From Saccharofermentans sp. (GTDB lineage: Bacteria; Bacillota; Clostridia; Saccharofermentanales; Saccharofermentanaceae), in NCBI GenBank assembly GCA_024684815.1, contig JAIKWL010000023.1, positions 1 through 64,000 of the forward strand: DNA of 64,000 bases, written 5' to 3'. The position numbers and the translations under genes are program-made. Shown one piece after another: positions 8,837 to 18,036 of the stretch; the stretch's first letter is position 1, and each line of letters starts with the position of its first letter. The notes beneath the pieces were generated by a model. The model was not told the DNA's origin. It was given only the letters and a program-made list of their open reading frames with translations, and did not search any database.

Positions 8837-9250
8837 TTATCTCAAAACAAAACTGCATCCGGTGGTCTGTTCTATCAAACGCTGCAGGTTCTTCCATTTC
8901 TTAGGGAAATGCTGCTCGGCACCGGCTTTCATCCTTGTCTTATCGGCAAATCCGACTTCGATCTTCCATTCTCCCGGAACCGTTGTCTTAACACCATATT
9001 CGTCTTCGAGTCCCATGTTATATCCGTTCATCCATTCAAGCATTCCGGATTCGGGCAATTTCTCGCAGATCAAAGCATAATTATTCTCGTTGATGGATCT
9101 GGTGAAATTATTATTCCACATATAATTGTCACGCCAGGAGATCACTTTACGCTCAAAGTCATACTTCACCGCATAACCCTCGTTCGCGAAGGTCCTGATC
9201 TCGACCTCTAAAACAGTTATGGCTCCGTATGCCTTTGCAAAATCCATCAT
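8837..9250 (-). CDS. Small protein of unknown function
   Basis: 137 residues, soluble, no signal peptide or membrane segment. Aromatic-rich (several Trp in RKVISWRDNYMWNNNF and LEWMNGYNMG) with a basic C-terminal third ending in TTGCSFVLR. I do not recognise the family. Two ATG codons are adjacent (9250 and 9247); AAGGAG lies 2 nt before the first and 5 nt before the second, so the second may be the real start. It follows the beta-propeller gene by 6 nt and is probably co-transcribed with it, with a terminator after it. Confidence 0.7.
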   Translation of the reverse strand: MMDFAKAYGAITVLEVEIRTFANEGYAVKYDFERKVISWRDNYMWNNNFTRSINENNYALICEKLPESGMLEWMNGYNMGLEDEYGVKTTVPGEWKIEVGFADKTRMKAGAEQHFPKKWKNLQRLIEQTTGCSFVLR

Positions 9251-9256
9251 TGCTCC

Positions 9257-11146
9257 TTACTCTACCGCGACCCCGAAAACACTGCCCGATGTGGTTCCCA
9301 CGACAAGCATGCCCTCATATACAATCGGCGAAGCTTCTATGCAGATCCCTGAAGATGTCTCGTCTGACTTGCCGAGGTTCCTCCTGGTCTGTATATAAGT
9401 TATTCTTCTATCCTTGTCATCGATCCCTGATTCTGCCCTTATCATGTGGATCTGGCCGATCGAGTCACAGATCACAATATAAGCGTTCCCCTCTGAATCG
9501 TAAAAATCGACAGGTGAACTGTAGGAATAGATGTTCATATTATATTCCCAAACCTTGGTACCCAAGTCCCTGTCATATGCAACAACTTTATTACCGCTTG
9601 CGAGCCCGTTTGTCATACTAAATGAAAAAATAACGAGATTGGATATCTTGCCCTTGCCTATGATCGGGTTACCGAGGCATCCGCCGCTCTGATCTGAGTC
9701 GGAAGATTCGCCGTTATATGTGTAGCATGATTCGGAAGTCTGCCACACCTGTTCACCTGTAAGGCCATTGACTTTATAGATATATGCAGCACCGCAGTAT
9801 TCACCCGTGCCGCCCTGATTGTCGACCTCAGTTCCCACATAGACATAAGGAATACCGTCTTCTTCACTTATAACCGGAGTGATATCGGAATCGTCACCTA
9901 AGACTTTGGTCCATACCATGTTAAATGTATTGAGGTCAAGGCAGCAAAGGTTCATCGTGTTGTCGACAAAATAACCGTAGTTGCCGTATACGGCGATCGA
10001 GCTCTCAACACCCATGTGCGTTCCTATGTTGTCTTCGAAAATATACTTGTATCCGGTAACAGAAGGACTTACCGTAACTGTTCCGCCTGTATATGCCGTA
10101 TTCAGATCAAATGTGTAGATGATGCCGTTCTCACAGGGCCAGATAAGTGTATCAGTCTCCCCGTTGATGATCGGCGAGGAATCAAATGCGTCCCAGTTGC
10201 TCCTGTAAGCGCCGTCCTCGGATCCGTCATAGGAATAAAGGAGTGATCCGTCTAACAAAGAATAAATATACATACCAAAGATATCTTTACCGTTATTGTC
10301 GGTCTGACCGACATAAAGGATGGGATATCCTCTGGGATCGAGTGCGGGAGTGCCCTTGATCGAAGCTCCGACATCTATCGGATCTCTGGTCTGCTCTCCA
10401 TTCTGGATATTGAAGAAATATATCTTTCCGTCCAAAGCGGCAACAATGACTTCAACCAGTGTCTGCTGCTGTCTTGCACTGTCGTACATATTCATGCTGC
10501 TGCGGAGAGTGGCAGGCCACTCGGCGACCAGAGGCTGGCCGGTCCATCTGACACCTGACCATTCAAAATTCTGGGTAGAAGCAAGCTTCTTTCCTATTCC
10601 GGAAAATTCCCACCTCTCGGTAAGTGCTCCTCTGTAAAGATTCGTGTAACCGAAAGAAGCGCAGTTCCTGAAGTTGTTTCCCCTGTATGTGAATATGCCC
10701 GGGATTGATCCGTAAAAAACAGGATCGCTCATATATATCGGATTTTCTCTGCTGTATTCTCCGTCAACGATATTTCCGTTGACCATTATCGTCTGATTGA
10801 TCTTACGGGAAGAAGGAAGACATTCGGGAACGATCTGAAGTTCTTTATTGATGTTTACCGAAGCCAGACCGGGATAAAGGATAGGATTCTGATAATCAGT
10901 GATTGGCGGAACAGGTGAAGGTGTCGGCGTTGCAACGGAGATATAACCGGACTGGTCTGTGGTATCCACATTGGCAAGAGTCTCTTTTGCGGTAGCCTTC
11001 TTAAAATATACTGCGGCCAAGACACCCGTCAGACAGACAAAAAGGAGAGTGATCACGACAACAAGCGTCATGATCCCTTCGTTAGGGTCCCTTGACGGTC
11101 TGTAAAAACTGTTATCAGGCTCGATGTACTGGTCACCTTGCTTCAT
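9257..11146 (-). CDS. Membrane-anchored PQQ-like beta-propeller protein
   Basis: 629 residues. A short cytoplasmic N-terminus is followed by one membrane helix (about residues 26-48), a Thr/Pro linker (ATPTPSPVPP) and a large extracellular domain with repeated beta-propeller blades, e.g. VIVAALDGKIYFFN, TDTLIWPCENGIIYTFD, GYFVDNTMNLCCLDL, KVVAYDRDLGTKVWEY, GSVFGVAVE. This is the pattern of outer-surface PQQ-repeat proteins such as BamB relatives, without evidence of bound PQQ. The role is unknown; a scaffold or sensor at the cell wall is plausible. It has its own strong promoter. Confidence 0.8.
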   Translation of the reverse strand: MKQGDQYIEPDNSFYRPSRDPNEGIMTLVVVITLLFVCLTGVLAAVYFKKATAKETLANVDTTDQSGYISVATPTPSPVPPITDYQNPILYPGLASVNINKELQIVPECLPSSRKINQTIMVNGNIVDGEYSRENPIYMSDPVFYGSIPGIFTYRGNNFRNCASFGYTNLYRGALTERWEFSGIGKKLASTQNFEWSGVRWTGQPLVAEWPATLRSSMNMYDSARQQQTLVEVIVAALDGKIYFFNIQNGEQTRDPIDVGASIKGTPALDPRGYPILYVGQTDNNGKDIFGMYIYSLLDGSLLYSYDGSEDGAYRSNWDAFDSSPIINGETDTLIWPCENGIIYTFDLNTAYTGGTVTVSPSVTGYKYIFEDNIGTHMGVESSIAVYGNYGYFVDNTMNLCCLDLNTFNMVWTKVLGDDSDITPVISEEDGIPYVYVGTEVDNQGGTGEYCGAAYIYKVNGLTGEQVWQTSESCYTYNGESSDSDQSGGCLGNPIIGKGKISNLVIFSFSMTNGLASGNKVVAYDRDLGTKVWEYNMNIYSYSSPVDFYDSEGNAYIVICDSIGQIHMIRAESGIDDKDRRITYIQTRRNLGKSDETSSGICIEASPIVYEGMLVVGTTSGSVFGVAVE

Positions 11147-11188
11147 AAAAGCCCCTCAGAATGTTCCTTTCCAAAAAAGTTAACGATA

Positions 11189-11217
11189 ATTTTAACACGG
11201 CTGTAATTTTATCTCAA
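11189..11217 (-). promoter_or_regulatory. Sigma-A promoter of the beta-propeller gene
   Basis: Minus strand: -35 TTGAGA (11212-11217), 17-nt spacer, -10 TAAAAT (11189-11194) preceded by TGT (extended -10). Immediately upstream of the -35 is a direct repeat CTCTTAAG-GTG-CTCTTAAG (about 11219-11237), each half containing the palindrome CTTAAG, a possible activator or repressor site. Confidence 0.75.
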
Positions 11218-11275
11218 ACTTAAGAGCACCTTAAGAGTACAAATCACAATAAATTTCGGGGATTTTCAGCATCTG

Positions 11276-12136
11276 TTATAGGCTTTTTGCAAACTCCGCG
11301 ATCTTATCCAGGCGGTGTCTCATGCCTGATTTTCCGATGGGAGGATCCATCATGGCACCGAGTTCTGCAAGGGAAGCTCCCGGGTTTTCCATATGGGCTT
11401 TTGCCGCTTCCCTCAGTTCAGGAGGAAGCTTGTTTGCCTTGCCGGATTCCATAACTCTGGTGATCAGTTCATTTCTTAAGGCAGCCGCTTCAGCCTGACG
11501 CTTGGTATTGCCCTCATCACAATTGACGGTCCTCGTGACCTTGCTCTTAACATCCTTCTCGGCACGGATATTCTCGAATTCCATCATTGCCGACGGACTG
11601 CCTATATAACTCAGAAAATCAGAGACATCGTCGCCGTTCTTGAAATATATGCCTATGGAATCCTTCCTGTCAGATCTGATGTATCTGATCGAAAGTGCAT
11701 TAAGAGAAGATGCTATGATCTTTGCACCTGTCTCATTCGGAACCAGAAACTCTATGCGGTAGCCCTTTGACGGATCAGAGCAATATCCGGTACCCCAGAA
11801 TGCACCCCTCAGAAGTCTTCTGGCATCTTCGATCTTAAGATCGTTCTTACCGGCATCTTCAGCCAAGCTGTTGCATCTTCCGGCAAGCTCCGAACCATTG
11901 AGATCCTCAAGTATCACTTTTCCTTTGAGATATCTGCAGCCGATCCCCTCTGATTCAAAAAGCAGAAGTATCAGTTCTGACATATCAGCTGGGATCTTTA
12001 TCTCAGCCCTTCCGGACTTTGGAACACCTGTCTGGCTTAAGATAAGACCGCACAGCGCAGTCTGTCTCTGGACAGGCTTTTTTACGGCCTTGGTCGCCGT
12101 CTCTATCTTAACTCTGACAGAAAAGCTCTTTTCCAT
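11276..12136 (-). CDS. whiA: DNA-binding protein WhiA
   Basis: 286 residues with the two WhiA parts: an N-terminal LAGLIDADG-homing-endonuclease-like domain (LRGAFWGTGYCSDPSKGYRI region, about residues 108-190) and a C-terminal helix-turn-helix domain ending in ASLAELGAMMDPPIGKSGMRHRL, the WhiA signature. In Bacillus it affects cell division and chromosome segregation; in actinomycetes, sporulation. The ATG overlaps the rapZ stop (TGATG). In most Firmicutes yvcK sits between rapZ and whiA; here it is missing. Confidence 0.95.
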   Translation of the reverse strand: MEKSFSVRVKIETATKAVKKPVQRQTALCGLILSQTGVPKSGRAEIKIPADMSELILLLFESEGIGCRYLKGKVILEDLNGSELAGRCNSLAEDAGKNDLKIEDARRLLRGAFWGTGYCSDPSKGYRIEFLVPNETGAKIIASSLNALSIRYIRSDRKDSIGIYFKNGDDVSDFLSYIGSPSAMMEFENIRAEKDVKSKVTRTVNCDEGNTKRQAEAAALRNELITRVMESGKANKLPPELREAAKAHMENPGASLAELGAMMDPPIGKSGMRHRLDKIAEFAKSL

Positions 12137-13041
12137 CAGGTCTCATCCGCCTTTTTGGTATATCTGTGAGGCTCCTTATCAATATCTCTGTGAGAGATTA
12201 TGCATTTGATACCGCTCTCACCGAGTCTGGCAGCAATAGTCTCGGCGCAGTAAACGGATCTGTGCCTTCCGCCCGTGCAGCCGACTCCGATATGAACACT
12301 TCCTTTGCCTTCCTTCTCATAGTATGGAATTACATATCTGAGAAGTTCGGAAGTCATATAGTTGAATTCAGCTGTCTCGCTGAATCCTTCAAGATAATTG
12401 GCTATTTCCTCATCTTTTCCCGTATGATTGCGCAGCTGAGGGAAATAGAAGGGATTTGGCAGGAATCTCACATCGAAAATATAATCGCAGTCGACAGGGA
12501 GACCGTATTTGAATCCGAACGATTCCACGATTACAAGAATGCTCTGCTTGTCTTCATTATCAATGATCTCGCCGATATTCTTACAGAGCTCCGCATCGGT
12601 CATGAGCGAGGTGTCGATAACGATCGTGGCAACCTCTCTTATATCCGTAAGCATCTTCCTTTCTTCCTGAAGAGCCTGTGTCAGAGATCCTTTTTTCTTA
12701 GCAAGAGGATGCTTGCGCCTGGTCTGCTGATATCTGCTTATAAGGACAGAATCAGATGCCTCAAGGAAGATAACCTTATAAGGACATCCTACCTCTTTAT
12801 CTATCTCTGCAAGAGCCTCATCAAATCCGTCAAGATATTCCTGGGATCTGACATCCACGACAAATGCGAGCTTCGGGGTCGAAAAACCCTCTCCGCTCCT
12901 TCCTCTGTAAAAGCTCTTTACAAGATCGGGCAAAACATAAGGCGGCACATTATCCATACAGAAATATCCGCAGTCTTCCAAATACCTGACAGCCGCACTC
13001 TTTCCGGCGCCGCTCATTCCCGTCAGAAACAACAGTTCCAT
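12136..13041 (-). CDS. rapZ: RNase adapter RapZ / nucleotide-binding protein YvcJ
   Basis: 301 residues of usual length. P-loop TGMSGAGKSA at residues 7-16, MDNVPPYVLP at about 32-41, Walker B-like VVDVRSQEY and the C-terminal signature GVGCTGGRHRSVYCAE (about 258-273). In E. coli RapZ delivers GlmZ sRNA to RNase E; in Bacillus YvcJ hydrolyses GTP and affects competence. It begins 3 nt after murB and overlaps whiA by one base, so the four genes hprK-murB-rapZ-whiA read as one operon. Confidence 0.95.
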   Translation of the reverse strand: MELLFLTGMSGAGKSAAVRYLEDCGYFCMDNVPPYVLPDLVKSFYRGRSGEGFSTPKLAFVVDVRSQEYLDGFDEALAEIDKEVGCPYKVIFLEASDSVLISRYQQTRRKHPLAKKKGSLTQALQEERKMLTDIREVATIVIDTSLMTDAELCKNIGEIIDNEDKQSILVIVESFGFKYGLPVDCDYIFDVRFLPNPFYFPQLRNHTGKDEEIANYLEGFSETAEFNYMTSELLRYVIPYYEKEGKGSVHIGVGCTGGRHRSVYCAETIAARLGESGIKCIISHRDIDKEPHRYTKKADET

Positions 13042-13044
13042 AAA

Positions 13045-13962
13045 TTATCCTCCGAAATATCCCACCAGTCTTACTTCTTTCTCAAGTCTTACACCTGAGT
13101 TTTCGAATACTTTTTCCACCACATAATCTATAAGTCTCATGACATCGGAAGCATTGGCCCTGCCCCCGTTATTAACTATAAAACCCGCATGCTTAGGTGA
13201 TACCTGTGCTCCGGAATCATCTATAGCAAATCCCTTAAGACCGGCCTCTTCAATAAGCTTTGCCGCATAAAAACCTTCCGGTCTCTTAAATGTCGAACCG
13301 GCGGACGGAACGTCCAGAGGCTGGCTTGCTGTTCTTCTTTTACGGAGATCTTCGACCAGTGATGATATTTCGGTCTTATCACCTTTTGAAAGGACCGCAT
13401 CAAATCCGAGTATAACTGCCTTTTTTCCTTCGGAATTGAGTTTCTCGAACAGGCTTTTACGGTATCCGAAATCACACTCCGGGCCTTTTATGTATCTGAT
13501 GCTCTCGCCGTCCCAATAAGTAACTCCGTCAATGAAATCTTTAGTCTCTCCGTCGTAAGCGCCGGCATTCATGAACACCGCACCGCCGCATGAACCCGGG
13601 ATCCCGCAGGCAAATTCGGCGCCCGTAAGTGAGAGTTCTGTGCAGTAATTACCGAATCTTGCAAAAGGAAGGCCCGCACCGCAGGTGATCTTTACTCTGC
13701 CGTCTCCTGATTCTTCCGACTTCAATTCGCTCATATTTCTGGCTATCCTGATGACAAGACCGTCAAAGCCGTTATCCGAGATCAGACAATTGGAACCGTT
13801 CCCGAGAACAAATACCTCTATTCCCTTATCTTCCGCCCATTTAAAAAGGCGGGAAACCTCATCCCCGTCAGAAGGCTCGGCAAAATATCTGGCCGGGCCG
13901 CCGCATCTGAAAGTTGAATATCCCGCAAGCGGGACGTTTTCCTCTATTCTGAGATCAGCCAT
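13045..13962 (-). CDS. murB: UDP-N-acetylenolpyruvoylglucosamine reductase
   Basis: A 305-residue FAD enzyme completing UDP-MurNAc synthesis. Type IIa features are seen: FAD-binding NGSNCLISDNGFDGLVIR region, PGSCGGAVFMNAGAY, the catalytic Ser in SAGSTFKRPEG, and the C-terminal Glu in RLEKEVRLVG. A longer in-frame start at 14067 would overlap hprK by over 100 nt and gives non-homologous sequence, so the ATG at 13960-13962 is chosen; it overlaps the hprK stop in ATGGCTGA. Confidence 0.95.
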   Translation of the reverse strand: MADLRIEENVPLAGYSTFRCGGPARYFAEPSDGDEVSRLFKWAEDKGIEVFVLGNGSNCLISDNGFDGLVIRIARNMSELKSEESGDGRVKITCGAGLPFARFGNYCTELSLTGAEFACGIPGSCGGAVFMNAGAYDGETKDFIDGVTYWDGESIRYIKGPECDFGYRKSLFEKLNSEGKKAVILGFDAVLSKGDKTEISSLVEDLRKRRTASQPLDVPSAGSTFKRPEGFYAAKLIEEAGLKGFAIDDSGAQVSPKHAGFIVNNGGRANASDVMRLIDYVVEKVFENSGVRLEKEVRLVGYFGG

Positions 13963-14887
13963 CCAAAGTCTTTCCGGGGAATACTCTGGACACCAGATCC
14001 TGAGCTGCATTGTAACCCATCTTCTTGACTCTGTAGTTGATCGCTGCTGCCTCGACAATGATCGCAAGGTTACGTCCGGGACCTACAGGGATCGTGACAG
14101 AAGGCACCTTAATGCCAAGAATGTCATAGGTCTCTTCAGTAAGGCCTAATCTGTCATATGTCTTCTTTTCATCCCAGAGTTCAAGGTTGATAACGAAGTC
14201 GATGTTTTCCTGCTGCTTGACGGCAGATACACCGTATAACTCCTTAACGTCCAGGATACCGATGCCTCTTATCTCAATAAGATGCTTTATAACATCGGGC
14301 GCTCTTCCAAGAAGAGTTGTCTCGGATACTTTTCTTATCTCGATCTGGTCATCAGCGATAAGTCTGTGACCTCTTTTTACGATCTCAAGAGCGGTCTCGG
14401 ATTTACCGACACCTGACTCGCCCAGGATAAGGATACCTTCACCGTTGACCTCGACAAGGACACCGTGCATGGATACGCGTGGAGCAAGCTCCATCTTGAG
14501 ATATTTGACGAGCTCTGATGAAAAGTCGGAAGTGGCCTGTGATGTCCTTAAAACGGGAGTCTGGTACTTTCTCGCCGCATCAAGGATCTCTTTATGGACC
14601 TTGTGGTCACGCGTGACTATGAGTGCAGGTATGTTCTTCTCGAAAAGAGCAGATACCGACTTTGCCCTTTCTTCAGGAGAGAGATTATCCAGATAGGCAT
14701 GTTCCATGTTGCCTATCATCTGGATTCTGTCGGGACCGAAATGATCGTAATATCCTGCAAGCTGCAGGCCCGGTCTCGTAACATCGGCAACGCAGATCCG
14801 TCTGGATTCGATATCACCTGAATCGTATACAACCTCAAGGTTGTATGCTTTCACGATCTCCGATAAAAATACGCTGGAAAAAGGCAT
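13955..14887 (-). CDS. hprK: HPr kinase/phosphorylase
   Basis: 310 residues. It phosphorylates Ser46 of HPr in response to fructose-1,6-bisphosphate and so drives CcpA-dependent catabolite repression in Firmicutes. The P-loop is GESGVGKSE at about residues 156-164, followed by RLIADDQIEIR and the HprK signature EIRGIGILDVKELYGV. The gene starts 29 nt after the cellodextrin phosphorylase gene with no terminator between them, so a carbon-catabolite sensor may be co-transcribed with beta-glucan phosphorolysis. Confidence 0.97.
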   Translation of the reverse strand: MPFSSVFLSEIVKAYNLEVVYDSGDIESRRICVADVTRPGLQLAGYYDHFGPDRIQMIGNMEHAYLDNLSPEERAKSVSALFEKNIPALIVTRDHKVHKEILDAARKYQTPVLRTSQATSDFSSELVKYLKMELAPRVSMHGVLVEVNGEGILILGESGVGKSETALEIVKRGHRLIADDQIEIRKVSETTLLGRAPDVIKHLIEIRGIGILDVKELYGVSAVKQQENIDFVINLELWDEKKTYDRLGLTEETYDILGIKVPSVTIPVGPGRNLAIIVEAAAINYRVKKMGYNAAQDLVSRVFPGKTLDG

Positions 14888-14916
14888 CGTGACCTAAGAC
14901 CTCCTAAAACCTCTGA

Positions 14917-17907
14917 TCAGAATCCGATCTCAACCTCATGTGTTTTGCCGTCACTTGCAACAGGAAGAAGTGTTCCTTCAACATCAGCACCGTCAAGTCT
15001 GACCTTTATTCCTTCCTTTGCACGGGCAAAGCCCTCCGGCTTTCTGATATGTATGTCGTAAACAGTTCCCGAGATAGATACCTTGACATCAAGTTTGGTA
15101 TCGCTCTGCCTGAGGATAGGTTCGACTCTCAGTCCTTCGCTTGTGAACTCAATTCCGAAGCACTGGAACAGGGACAGGAGAAGCCATGTTGATGTACCGG
15201 AAAGCGTCGGTCCGATATTCTCGCCTGATTCGCTGTTGTTGTACTGTGTGCACCATCTGGGGTTGCCGCATGTAACGAACGGTGACTTCATTGTGATATA
15301 AGGCAGGATCTTGTCGATGATCCAGTAAGCCGTGTCTGAAAGTCTGGAAGCAAGTTCCTTATCTTCAACAGTCTTTGCAGCCTTGAGCATGGCAGAGCAT
15401 GCCATCATGTTTGCGTGCTTGAATACGCCTCCGTTCTCACGGTCACCAGGATAATAGAGAGCCACATCGATCTTCGGAGCGATCTTCGGATAGTCAACTG
15501 TCGAACAGAGCCTGAAACCGTAGGGGGTCTTCAGATACTTATCAAGAGAATCGAGCATCGTGCTGATCTCTTCTTCAGAAGCAACACCTGCAAGAAGTGA
15601 CCAGGAGAAACTGTTAAGGAAATAAGCGCCGGGATGGCCCTCTTCCACTGCAAGTCCGTCGCCCTGTGCTCCGAGATACTTGATCTCAGGCTTATCCGTT
15701 CTGTTGAAAAGGACTCTTGCATAGAAGTCTCCCTTCCAGCAGTTCTCGCGGAGAGTAACGGCAAGCTTGCCGGACAGGTCTTTCATCTCATCTGCCGAAG
15801 CAATATCTCCTGTGTTCCTGAACATCGTCTCAGCACAGTCAACGGCAACCTTAAGAAGGAAGCCGTTCATAACGGACTCTGAATATTCGGACTCAAAAGG
15901 CTCTTCTCCGTATCCCTTGCCGTCCTTAGCGATCTGCTCTCTGTACTTTTCGATCTTGTCCTTTCCGGAGATACAGTCAGGATCCACTCTTAAGCAGTCA
16001 TTCCAGTCAGCCTTGTCGATCAGCGGGATCCCGTGCTTGCCGACGGAGATCCTTCCGCTGTATGTGATGATGGCCTTGATTGTATCTTTCAGTTTTCTCT
16101 TAACACCGGCATCGGTCTTCTTTTCCCTGGTTCCTGCCATTACGAATTCCTCATCAAGGAATGCATAATCGCCTGTAAGGCCAAGATATCTGTCCAGAGC
16201 CTGCAAGAGCCACAGTCCGTCATCAGACCAACGGCCCGGCTCTTTGCCGATCCAGTAGAAGTTGTGGTTCGTATATCCGTCTTCGTAGACATTCTCGATC
16301 CATCCGGCGAGCATCTCCTTGACGAATCCGGTCTTTCCCATTCCTGCAAAATAGTACATGGATGCAAAGATATCCTGGATCTCTCTGAATCCGATCTCAC
16401 GGTAACCCTTCTGTGTCCAGTCCAGAGATCTTGATACGAATGTCTGATAGAAGACCTGGAACGGAAGGTTGTTGTTTACGTATGCCTCGAAGTCCTGATC
16501 CTCGTGATTGATCTTCATGTAGCTTGAATACTTTTCAGTAAAGTCGATAACATCCTGAAGATCCTTCTCGAGATTTGTGCGGTCAGCAATGTAATCTGCT
16601 ACTGCCTCAACTTCCCTTGCTGGAGTCTCGTCAGGAACGAACTTGTCATTAACGCAGTCAGATGAAAGACATGTAGCGCTGTCGACACGGACTTCACCGT
16701 TCGCGCCGATGACGAAAGGTGTGGACGTTGCAAAGAATCCCGGGCCTTTTCTTGAAGGCTTGGATGAAAGCGGGTAAATGAACTCCGGTTTCTCGAGACT
16801 TCCCGAGCCTACGAAATCAGAATATCTTGCACTGTACTGATCCGGGAAGATATCGCCGTCAGCCGTATGGACCACAGTAGAATTGAATCTGATCTCGTTC
16901 TTGGTCCACTTGGGATTAGGATCTGTGCTGATGGCACGGATCTCGTTATCTTCGTTAAAGAACACATTTGACTCAGCAACAACGGTCGAGAAGATTACAT
17001 CTTCGGAAAGAGCATGTGTCTGCTGTGTTCCGAACATGCCTGTCACGACTATTCTCAGATTTCTTTCTTCTGCCGAAGTGTTCTCGATATCGATCATCTG
17101 AGCCTCAACTGCGACAGGAAGACCTTCTCTCTGAGGAACGATAAAGATCGTTCTCTTTATCTTAAGGCCGCATTCAAGCTCATATGTGATGATCGTTCTG
17201 TTCTGTGAATGTATGGTGCGGATCTTCTTAAGTCCGTCTGCAATGGCAGCGCCTGACCAGAAGATCTGCTTGCCGTTCTCGACCAGATAGAACTGACGGT
17301 TTGCGGGGAAACCGTTCTCTTCGGGAAGATAGTCCCATCTTGTGGCAAGCACCTGTGTATCGGCATGTGATCTGAACGATCCGCCGCCCAGACGGTCAAC
17401 CGCGCTCTTCGGTGTCGACTGAAGAGGATAATCAAATCCGATACGGTTGCCGATAAGCATATTTGTATAGTAGTGGGGTCCGGGTGAAGGTGTGGAGGGA
17501 TCACACATCAATTCGCCGTTTGTCGCAAGCTTGCCGCCCCAGGAATCCGTGCTGTTAATGAGTTCGGAGCATCTTTCCAGGACAGCCGGAGCAAAGCCTG
17601 CATCCGAAACGGTTCCGTCCTTCTCTATGAGATCCTTGATCCCGTTTTCACTTCTGATAAGGAGGATGCTCGCTCCTTCCCCTGTCGTTTTCGAGAATTG
17701 CTCGAAAATAACATCGTCAGAAGACAGGATATTGACCGCCATACTGTCGAACTTAAGTCCCGAGATACCGATAACTACAGGCTCTTTTCCAAAGCGCACA
17801 TACTGCGCCGATACACCGCCGGTTACGATCGTATCCCCGAATTTGCTGATAAGCAGCTCTTTTGCGGGAAGTCTTTCTCCTCTTGCCTTTTCACCGAAGT
17901 AACCCAT
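14917..17907 (-). CDS. GH94 cellodextrin phosphorylase
   Basis: 996 residues, the length of cellodextrin phosphorylases, which phosphorolyse cello-oligosaccharides to glucose-1-phosphate. GH94 segments include PANRQFYLVENGKQIF, KGYREIGFREIQDIFASMYYF and DKADWNDCLRVDP (the catalytic acid Asp lies in ADWNDC, about residue 640), then DRENGGVFKHANMM. The N-terminal part matches the clostridial enzyme (PGPHYYTNMLIGNRIGF; GSFRSHADTQVLATR). No signal peptide, so it is cytosolic. GGAGG lies 8 nt before the ATG. It follows the cellobiose phosphorylase gene after a 129-nt spacer with a large hairpin. Confidence 0.9.
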   Translation of the reverse strand: MGYFGEKARGERLPAKELLISKFGDTIVTGGVSAQYVRFGKEPVVIGISGLKFDSMAVNILSSDDVIFEQFSKTTGEGASILLIRSENGIKDLIEKDGTVSDAGFAPAVLERCSELINSTDSWGGKLATNGELMCDPSTPSPGPHYYTNMLIGNRIGFDYPLQSTPKSAVDRLGGGSFRSHADTQVLATRWDYLPEENGFPANRQFYLVENGKQIFWSGAAIADGLKKIRTIHSQNRTIITYELECGLKIKRTIFIVPQREGLPVAVEAQMIDIENTSAEERNLRIVVTGMFGTQQTHALSEDVIFSTVVAESNVFFNEDNEIRAISTDPNPKWTKNEIRFNSTVVHTADGDIFPDQYSARYSDFVGSGSLEKPEFIYPLSSKPSRKGPGFFATSTPFVIGANGEVRVDSATCLSSDCVNDKFVPDETPAREVEAVADYIADRTNLEKDLQDVIDFTEKYSSYMKINHEDQDFEAYVNNNLPFQVFYQTFVSRSLDWTQKGYREIGFREIQDIFASMYYFAGMGKTGFVKEMLAGWIENVYEDGYTNHNFYWIGKEPGRWSDDGLWLLQALDRYLGLTGDYAFLDEEFVMAGTREKKTDAGVKRKLKDTIKAIITYSGRISVGKHGIPLIDKADWNDCLRVDPDCISGKDKIEKYREQIAKDGKGYGEEPFESEYSESVMNGFLLKVAVDCAETMFRNTGDIASADEMKDLSGKLAVTLRENCWKGDFYARVLFNRTDKPEIKYLGAQGDGLAVEEGHPGAYFLNSFSWSLLAGVASEEEISTMLDSLDKYLKTPYGFRLCSTVDYPKIAPKIDVALYYPGDRENGGVFKHANMMACSAMLKAAKTVEDKELASRLSDTAYWIIDKILPYITMKSPFVTCGNPRWCTQYNNSESGENIGPTLSGTSTWLLLSLFQCFGIEFTSEGLRVEPILRQSDTKLDVKVSISGTVYDIHIRKPEGFARAKEGIKVRLDGADVEGTLLPVASDGKTHEVEIGF

Positions 17908-17955
17908 GTTGATCCTCCAAGAGAATTTTTTCTGTTTTGTTTTCTATATTATTAC

Positions 17956-17997
17956 AGCAAGTAACCCCACGGTCAAAATAAACCACGGGGTCTTGCT
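17956..17997 (-). other. Strong hairpin between the two GH94 genes
   Basis: Minus strand arms AGCAAG + ACCCCGTGG and CCGTGGGGT + CTTGCT, about 15 bp with a small bulge and a 10-nt A/T loop. No T-tract follows (TGTAATAATATAG), so it is not a standard terminator; it may stabilise mRNA 3' ends, attenuate, or set different amounts of the two enzymes. Confidence 0.5.
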
Positions 17998-18036
17998 TGA
18001 TCCTACTGAATTAACCGAGCTGTAAAAGATCGGATC

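Noticed and set aside
8700..8897. 65-residue reading frame upstream of the 8078 gene
   Set aside because: It spans a terminator and a promoter-like region and overlaps the 8837-9250 gene; no ribosome binding site or family resemblance.
13045..14067. Extended MurB start at 14067
   Set aside because: The extra 35 residues overlap hprK coding sequence and are non-homologous; the ATG at 13962 fits the family start.
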